Positions 15,065-19,038 of a DNA stretch of 19,038 nucleotides are shown in pieces. Below the pieces are notes generated by a model that saw nothing but the letters and a program-made list of their open reading frames with translations, did no database searches and was not told the DNA's origin. A program made the position numbers and the translations under genes. Positions within the stretch are counted from its first letter, which is position 1. Each line of letters starts with the position of its first letter. The stretch lies in assembly GCA_018883305.1 (NCBI GenBank), contig VEQI01000018.1, forward strand, positions 1 to 19,038. The letters run 5' to 3'. This stretch comes from Limnohabitans sp. GTDB lineage: Bacteria; Pseudomonadota; Gammaproteobacteria; Burkholderiales; Burkholderiaceae_C.

Positions 15065-15993
15065 GCGACATTCAGTCAACTTATCTGGTCTGCGACCGGC
15101 TGGTCAAACGGTTTGGCGATGCCCTGGCCGTGGATCACGTGTCTTTTCAGATCCGCGCAGGTGAGTGCCTGGGTGTGATTGGTCCCAACGGTGCGGGCAA
15201 GACGAGCACCCTGCGCATGTGCCTGGGCCTGAGCCGCCCTGACAGTGGCGAGGTACGCGCCTTTGGTCTGCGCATGCCGAAAGACATGCTGGCCATCAAG
15301 GCCCAGCTGGGTGTGGTGGGGCAATTCGACACGCTGGACCCTGACTTCAATTGCAGCGAGAACCTGCTGGTTTATGGACGCTACTTTGGCATCCGGGATG
15401 CCGTGCTGCGCGAACGCATTCCCGCCTTGCTGGAATTTGCCGCACTCTCCCACAAAGCCCAGGCCCGACCGGGTGAGCTCTCCGGTGGCATGAAGCGTCG
15501 ACTCAGCCTGGCGCGCGCGCTCATCAACCAGCCCAAGCTGTTGCTGCTGGACGAGCCCACCACCGGCCTGGACCCACAGGCCCGTCACCTGATGTGGGAA
15601 CGCCTGCAGCAACTGCTCAAGCAAGGCACCTCGATTTTGCTGACCACCCATTTCATGGACGAGGCCGAGCGCCTGTGCAACCGCCTGCTGGTGCTGGACC
15701 ATGGCCGCGTGTTGACCGAAGGCCGACCGCGTGAGCTGATTCAGCAATATCTGGAGCCAGAAGTGGTGGAGGTCTATGGTCCCCAGGCCCTGGACTTGCG
15801 AGACTCACCCTATCGTGAACTGGCCGAACGGGTGGAGCACAGTGGTGAGACCGTGTTTTTTTACACCCGCTCGGCACAACCGCTGCTGCAATCACTCGCG
15901 GCCCATCCGCAGTTGCGCGTACTGCACCGGCCCGCCAATCTGGAAGACCTGTTTCTCAAGCTCACGGGTCGACAAATTCGTACGGAGGGATGA
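15061..15993 (+). CDS. ABC transporter ATP-binding protein, NodI/DrrA-like
   Basis: This 310-residue ATPase belongs to an ABC-2-type exporter and most resembles the NodI branch common in betaproteobacteria. It has Walker A GPNGAGKT (41-48), a Q-loop at Gln88, the signature LSGGMKRR (140-147), Walker B LLLLDEP with Glu165, the D-loop GLDPQ and the H-loop His197 in TTHFMDEAERL. The C-terminal 90 residues form the extension usual for DrrA/NodI exporters. Its ATG lies within the amn stop (ATGA, 15061-15064) and its own stop overlaps the permease start. In rhizobia NodI works with NodJ to export lipochitooligosaccharides; without nodulation genes here, the exported compound is unknown. Confidence 0.94.
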   Translation: MSDIQSTYLVCDRLVKRFGDALAVDHVSFQIRAGECLGVIGPNGAGKTSTLRMCLGLSRPDSGEVRAFGLRMPKDMLAIKAQLGVVGQFDTLDPDFNCSENLLVYGRYFGIRDAVLRERIPALLEFAALSHKAQARPGELSGGMKRRLSLARALINQPKLLLLDEPTTGLDPQARHLMWERLQQLLKQGTSILLTTHFMDEAERLCNRLLVLDHGRVLTEGRPRELIQQYLEPEVVEVYGPQALDLRDSPYRELAERVEHSGETVFFYTRSAQPLLQSLAAHPQLRVLHRPANLEDLFLKLTGRQIRTEG

Positions 15994-16754
15994 TGCGCTG
16001 GTGGCCTATTTTTCAACGCAACTTGCTGGTGTGGCGCAAGCTGGCGCTGCCCAGCATGATTGGCAACATCGCCGAACCGCTCATGTGGCTGCTGGCATTC
16101 GGCTATGGTCTGGGTTCGCTGGTGGGCGACGTGCAACTGGGCGAGGCTCCCGTGCCCTATCTGGTGTTTCTGGCCAGCGGCTCGATCTGCATGAGTGCCA
16201 TGAATGCCGCCACCTTTGAGGCCTTGTATTCCGCGTTCTCTCGCATGCATGTGCAAAAAACCTGGGATGGCATCCTGAATGCACCCGTGCTGCTGGACGA
16301 TGTGGTGCTGGCCGAGATGCTGTGGGCCGCGTTCAAGTCCCTGTTCTCGGTCACCGCCATCCTGGGCGTGATGCTGGCGCTGGGCGTGAGCCACAGCCCC
16401 AAACTGCTGCTGGCTTTGCCGCTCTTGCTAGGCGTGGGCATCACGTTCAGCTGCCTGGCGCTGATCTTCAATGCGCTGGCCAAGGGCTATGACTTCTTCA
16501 CCTACTACTTCACCCTGTTCCTCACGCCCATGATGTTTCTGAGTGGCGTGTTCTTTCCGCGTGAGCAACTGCCGGTCTGGGTGCAGTGGATCTCGGCGTG
16601 CCTGCCCCTGACCCAGGCGGTTGAACTCATTCGCCCCTTGTTCATGGACCGCTGGCCAGATCCCTTCCTGACACCCGTGCTGGTGCTGGTTGCCTATGGT
16701 GTCTTGGGCTATTGGCTGGCCTTGCGCCTGACGCGGCGGCGTTTTCGGATCTAA
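15990..16754 (+). CDS. ABC-2 type exporter permease, NodJ-like
   Basis: This 254-residue inner-membrane permease has about six hydrophobic segments and pairs with the ATPase encoded just before it. Family-like stretches are the N-terminal RNLLVWRKLALPS, NIAEPLMWLLAFGYGLG, MNAATFEALYSAFSRM, and the late segment LTPMMFLSGVFFPREQLP with LPLTQAVELIRPLF. Two starts are possible in ATGATG. The ATG at 15990 overlaps the upstream stop, but GGAGG at 15984-15988 sits only one base before it, so the ATG at 15993 (four bases) may be used. The Arg-rich C-terminus LTRRRFRI marks the cytoplasmic end. It completes the amn-ATPase-permease unit. Confidence 0.93.
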   Translation: MMRWWPIFQRNLLVWRKLALPSMIGNIAEPLMWLLAFGYGLGSLVGDVQLGEAPVPYLVFLASGSICMSAMNAATFEALYSAFSRMHVQKTWDGILNAPVLLDDVVLAEMLWAAFKSLFSVTAILGVMLALGVSHSPKLLLALPLLLGVGITFSCLALIFNALAKGYDFFTYYFTLFLTPMMFLSGVFFPREQLPVWVQWISACLPLTQAVELIRPLFMDRWPDPFLTPVLVLVAYGVLGYWLALRLTRRRFRI

Positions 16755-16761
16755 TGGCTTG

Positions 16762-16794
16762 TCAGCTTGATGTTTGACATCTCCCCTAAGCTGA
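16762..16794. other. Long imperfect hairpin between the exporter and phaM
   Basis: TCAGCTTGATGT (16762-16773) pairs with ACATC (16777-16781) and, after a 6-base bulge, with AAGCTGA (16788-16794), giving 12 pairs with a 3-base loop. It follows the permease stop by 7 bases and lies 30 bases before phaM. No T-tract follows on the plus strand, so it is not a standard intrinsic terminator. It may stabilise the 3' end of the upstream transcript, act in the phaM leader, or be an operator. It contains a TTGACA (16774-16779) without a matching -10. Confidence 0.45.
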
Positions 16795-16824
16795 CCGCTT
16801 CAACGACCGTCTTGGAGTTTCGCG

Positions 16825-17562
16825 ATGTCTGATGCCTCCTCGTTCGATTTTTCGAAGTTCGTGCCCGGGTTCGACTTTCTGAAGAAACTCTCGGGTACCG
16901 GCGCCCCGGCAGGTCTACCGTCGGCCTCCTCCTGGATTGCCCCCACCCTGGACCCGGAGGAACTGGACAAGCGCATTCAAGAACTCAAGACGGTGCACTT
17001 CTGGTTGGACCAGAACACCAAGGCGGTGAGCGCCACCATCCAGGCCCTGGAGGTGCAAAAGATGACCCTGGCCACGCTGCGCGGCATGAACATGAGCATG
17101 ACCGAGCTGGCCGAGTCACTGAAAATCCAGCCTGACGCGCTGTCATCGGTGTTCACACGCCCTGAAGCCAGCACGCCATCGGCGGCTGCCGATGCGGGCC
17201 CCGAGCCCAAGGCCGCGCCAGCTGCGACAGCGCCCGCCAAACCCAAGGCCAAGCCAGCGAAGAAGCCGCGCGTCGCGCCTGAAAAGACGCCGTCCTCTGC
17301 GGACACCCCTCCCTCCGCCGCCGCCGCGGGTGGGGTTGACCCCATGGCCTGGTGGGGCTCATTGACACAACAGTTCCAGCACATTGCCAACCAGGCCGTG
17401 CAGGATTTGCAACGCCATCAGCCGCCCGAAGCACCGGCGGGTGGCGCCCACGCAGCCCCGGCCAAAACCACCACCAAGAAGGGCAAGTCCAGCACCACCG
17501 GCAGCCCATCCCGACCTGCGCGAAAATCCGGGCGTTCTGCCCCGCGATCCAACGACACATGA
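16825..17562 (+). CDS. phaM: PhaM-type polyhydroxyalkanoate granule protein
   Basis: PhaM of Cupriavidus necator activates PHB synthase PhaC1 and tethers PHB granules to the nucleoid. This 245-residue protein matches that family. It begins FDFSKFVPGFDFLKKL (7-22), then APTLDPEELDKRIQELKTVHFWLDQN (39-64), and a helical segment IQALEVQKMTLATLRGMN (72-89). A Pro/Ala/Lys-rich region with AKKP and similar repeats (about 125-155) and a basic C-terminus (about 212-241) would bind DNA. A conserved helix DPMAWWGSLTQQFQHIANQA lies at 172-191. GGAG lies 8 bases before the ATG. Its stop overlaps the start of the FIST gene (ATGA), so the two proteins are probably made together. Confidence 0.93.
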   Translation: MSDASSFDFSKFVPGFDFLKKLSGTGAPAGLPSASSWIAPTLDPEELDKRIQELKTVHFWLDQNTKAVSATIQALEVQKMTLATLRGMNMSMTELAESLKIQPDALSSVFTRPEASTPSAAADAGPEPKAAPAATAPAKPKAKPAKKPRVAPEKTPSSADTPPSAAAAGGVDPMAWWGSLTQQFQHIANQAVQDLQRHQPPEAPAGGAHAAPAKTTTKKGKSSTTGSPSRPARKSGRSAPRSNDT

Positions 17563-18836
17563 AACTGTTCCCCTACGGCCACGCCACTCATCCCGAATGG
17601 GGCATGGCCGTGGAACTGGTGCTGGCCCAGCTGCGCGCCCAGATGGCGTCGCCTGACTATGCGGACCAACCCACCCTGGGCCTGGTCTACATCACCGATC
17701 ACTTTGCGGCGCACGCACAAGACTTGCTGGACCATGTCTGCCATGCCTTGCCCGGTGTCACGGATTGGAGTGGCACGGTGGGCGTGGGCATTGCAGCCAA
17801 CCAGGTGGAGTACTTTGATGAGCCCGCGGTGGCCATCCTGCTGTGCGACCTGCCCCCCGAGCGCTACCGTGTCTTCAGCGGCGTCGCGCCCCTGAGCACC
17901 CATGCCGTGGACGGCTTTGTGCCGCACACCGCCTTGCTGCATGCGGATGGCCAGACGCCGGATCTGACCGAGTTGATCACCGAGATGGCGCAGCGCACGC
18001 GCAGCGGCTATGTGTTTGGAGGGCTCAGCGCCAGTCGCGGGGCCAGTGTGCAGTTTTCACTCAGTGCGCAAGGCTCAACCGCAGGCCGGCACCCAGGCAG
18101 TGGCGTGTTTCAAGGCGGTCTGAGCGGCGTGGCCTTCAGCGCCGATGTGCCCCTGATCTCTCGCGTCACACAAGGCTGTCTGCCCGTGGCGCCAGAGCGC
18201 ACCATCACCGCCTGCGAACAGCATGTGCTGCTGACGCTGGATGATCGACCGGCACTGGAAGTGTTGCTGGAGGACTTGCAAGTCAGCCTCTCAGAACCCC
18301 GTGCCGCCATGGCCAAGATACGCGCCACGCTGGTGGGCCTGAGCCAGGGGACACAGCCCAGCTTGCGCCGCACGGGCGAGTTCGGCGATGAGGTCATGGT
18401 GCGGCACCTCATCGGCCTGGACCCTGAGCGACAGGCAGTGGCGATTGCCCAGGCCGTTGAGCCTGGCATGCGCCTGACCTGGTGCCAGCGCAATGCCTCG
18501 GCCGCGCGCGCTGATCTGTTGCGCATCGGCGCGGAGATCCGCGAATCGCTGGAGCCGGAAACCCTGCCACTTGACCTGGCACAACAACTGGCCGAAGGCA
18601 GTTTGTCGCAACCCCATCCGGCTCGACGAATTGCGGGCGCCATCTATGTGAGTTGCGCAGGCCGTGGCGGCCCCCACTTTGGCGCCCCCAGTGCGGAACT
18701 TCAACTGGTGCGGCGTGCGCTGGGCGATGTGCCGCTGGTGGGGTTTTTTGCAGGCGGCGAAATTGCGCATCAACACGTGTTCGGTTACACCGGCGTGTTG
18801 ACGGTCTTTACCTCTGAAACGGAATCGACAGAATGA
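17559..18836 (+). CDS. Stand-alone FIST domain protein (FIST_N plus FIST_C)
   Basis: FIST domains are predicted sensory modules for small ligands, usually joined to signalling domains. This 425-residue protein seems to contain only FIST_N (about 25-210) and FIST_C (about 225-390). Typical wording includes TLGLVYITDHFAAHAQDLLDHV, WSGTVGVGIAANQVEYFDEPAVAI, SGYVFGGLSASRG, FQGGLSGVAFSADVPL, VTQGCLPV and the C-terminal SCAGRGGPHFGAPSAELQLV with LVGFFAGGEIA. I chose the ATG at 17559, which overlaps the phaM stop (ATGA); the open frame continues back to 17352 but only inside phaM and without homology. No transmembrane or output domain is visible, so any signalling must use a partner. Its stop overlaps the next start (ATGA at 18833-18836). 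Confidence 0.92.
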   Translation: MKLFPYGHATHPEWGMAVELVLAQLRAQMASPDYADQPTLGLVYITDHFAAHAQDLLDHVCHALPGVTDWSGTVGVGIAANQVEYFDEPAVAILLCDLPPERYRVFSGVAPLSTHAVDGFVPHTALLHADGQTPDLTELITEMAQRTRSGYVFGGLSASRGASVQFSLSAQGSTAGRHPGSGVFQGGLSGVAFSADVPLISRVTQGCLPVAPERTITACEQHVLLTLDDRPALEVLLEDLQVSLSEPRAAMAKIRATLVGLSQGTQPSLRRTGEFGDEVMVRHLIGLDPERQAVAIAQAVEPGMRLTWCQRNASAARADLLRIGAEIRESLEPETLPLDLAQQLAEGSLSQPHPARRIAGAIYVSCAGRGGPHFGAPSAELQLVRRALGDVPLVGFFAGGEIAHQHVFGYTGVLTVFTSETESTE

Positions 18837-19038
18837 AAACTGCTGTGGGTGTGATTGGCCTGGGCGCGATGGGCGCAGGCATGGCGGGCTCGCTGCGCCG
18901 AGCCGGCCACGACGTGCATGTGTATGACATTCGTGCGGACGTGGCGGCCGCGTTTGCGCAGCAGGGAGGTCATGCCTGCCCCACGCTGGCAGCACTGGCC
19001 GCCGCATGCGACGTGATTGTGTCAGTGGTGGTCAACGC
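18833..19038 (+). CDS. 3-hydroxyisobutyrate dehydrogenase-family NAD(P)-dependent enzyme, N-terminus only
   Basis: Sixty-eight codons are visible before the window ends. They encode the start of a beta-hydroxyacid dehydrogenase (3-hydroxyisobutyrate, tartronate semialdehyde, L-threonate dehydrogenase or similar). The Rossmann motif GLGAMGAGMAGSL (9-21) is clear, followed by AGHDVHVYDIR, in which the aspartate after the second strand favours NAD. The later stretch CDVIVSVVVN matches the third strand. The family is normally about 290-300 residues, so three quarters are missing. The ATG overlaps the FIST stop (ATGA), making it the third gene of the phaM chain. The exact substrate cannot be assigned from this fragment. 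Confidence 0.9.
   Translation, partial: MKTAVGVIGLGAMGAGMAGSLRRAGHDVHVYDIRADVAAAFAQQGGHACPTLAALAAACDVIVSVVVN

Noticed and set aside
15061..16754. Reading the NodI/NodJ-like pair as a nodulation factor exporter
   Set aside because: No nodABC or other nodulation genes are present, and NodI/NodJ-like exporters are widespread in non-symbiotic betaproteobacteria.
17352..17558. Longer start for the FIST protein (69 extra residues)
   Set aside because: This stretch lies inside phaM in another frame, shows no FIST similarity, and the ATG at 17559 forms an ATGA overlap with the phaM stop.

Overview
This window reads as chromosomal DNA of a GC-rich betaproteobacterium, most likely a Burkholderiales member of the Comamonadaceae type. 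The signs are a Bug/TctC-type substrate-binding protein, a PhaM polyhydroxyalkanoate-granule protein, an AMP nucleosidase close to the proteobacterial Amn form, a NodI/NodJ-like ABC exporter and strong G/C preference at third codon positions. The taxon is an inference from gene content. I see no rRNA, tRNA, CRISPR array, insertion sequence, phage gene or plasmid origin. Coding density is high, and the largest gene-free stretch is about 220 bases.

Left part (1-7014). A GltI-like amino-acid-binding protein on the minus strand is cut by the window edge. Divergent from it is a large secreted protein of unknown function (996-3533), followed 21 bases later by a DUF599 membrane protein. Two bases beyond that gene's stop lies the convergent stop of an orphan acetolactate-synthase-like ThDP enzyme (4253-5884). 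Next on the minus strand is a low-complexity, probably disordered, unrecognised protein (6103-7014).

Middle part (7191-13487). This is a catabolic-looking block. It holds an SDR like the (3R)-hydroxyacyl-CoA dehydrogenase part of MFE-2, a short citryl-CoA-lyase/citrate-synthase-like protein convergent with it across a shared terminator hairpin, a TctC-type binding protein, and a divergent operon of an Old Yellow Enzyme-family reductase, a TetR regulator and a DUF993 (DHDPS-like) protein. The divergent intergenic region carries a perfect TAACCAACTGGTTA palindrome inside a candidate promoter of the reductase operon, a natural site for the operon's own TetR regulator. Together these genes suggest uptake and CoA-dependent breakdown of an unidentified carboxylate.

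Right part (13571-19038). AMP nucleosidase overlaps the start of an ABC ATPase gene by 4 bases (ATGA), and the ATPase overlaps its NodJ-like permease gene in the same way. A structured 70-base gap follows. Then comes a second coupled chain: PhaM, a stand-alone FIST-domain protein (4-base overlap) and a 3-hydroxyisobutyrate-dehydrogenase-family gene (4-base overlap) cut by the right edge.

Nothing here is a clear defence or mobile system. The most promising unexplained material is the self-regulated catabolic block with several altered active-site motifs, the amn-exporter coupling, the PhaM-FIST coupling, and the two proteins without a recognisable family.
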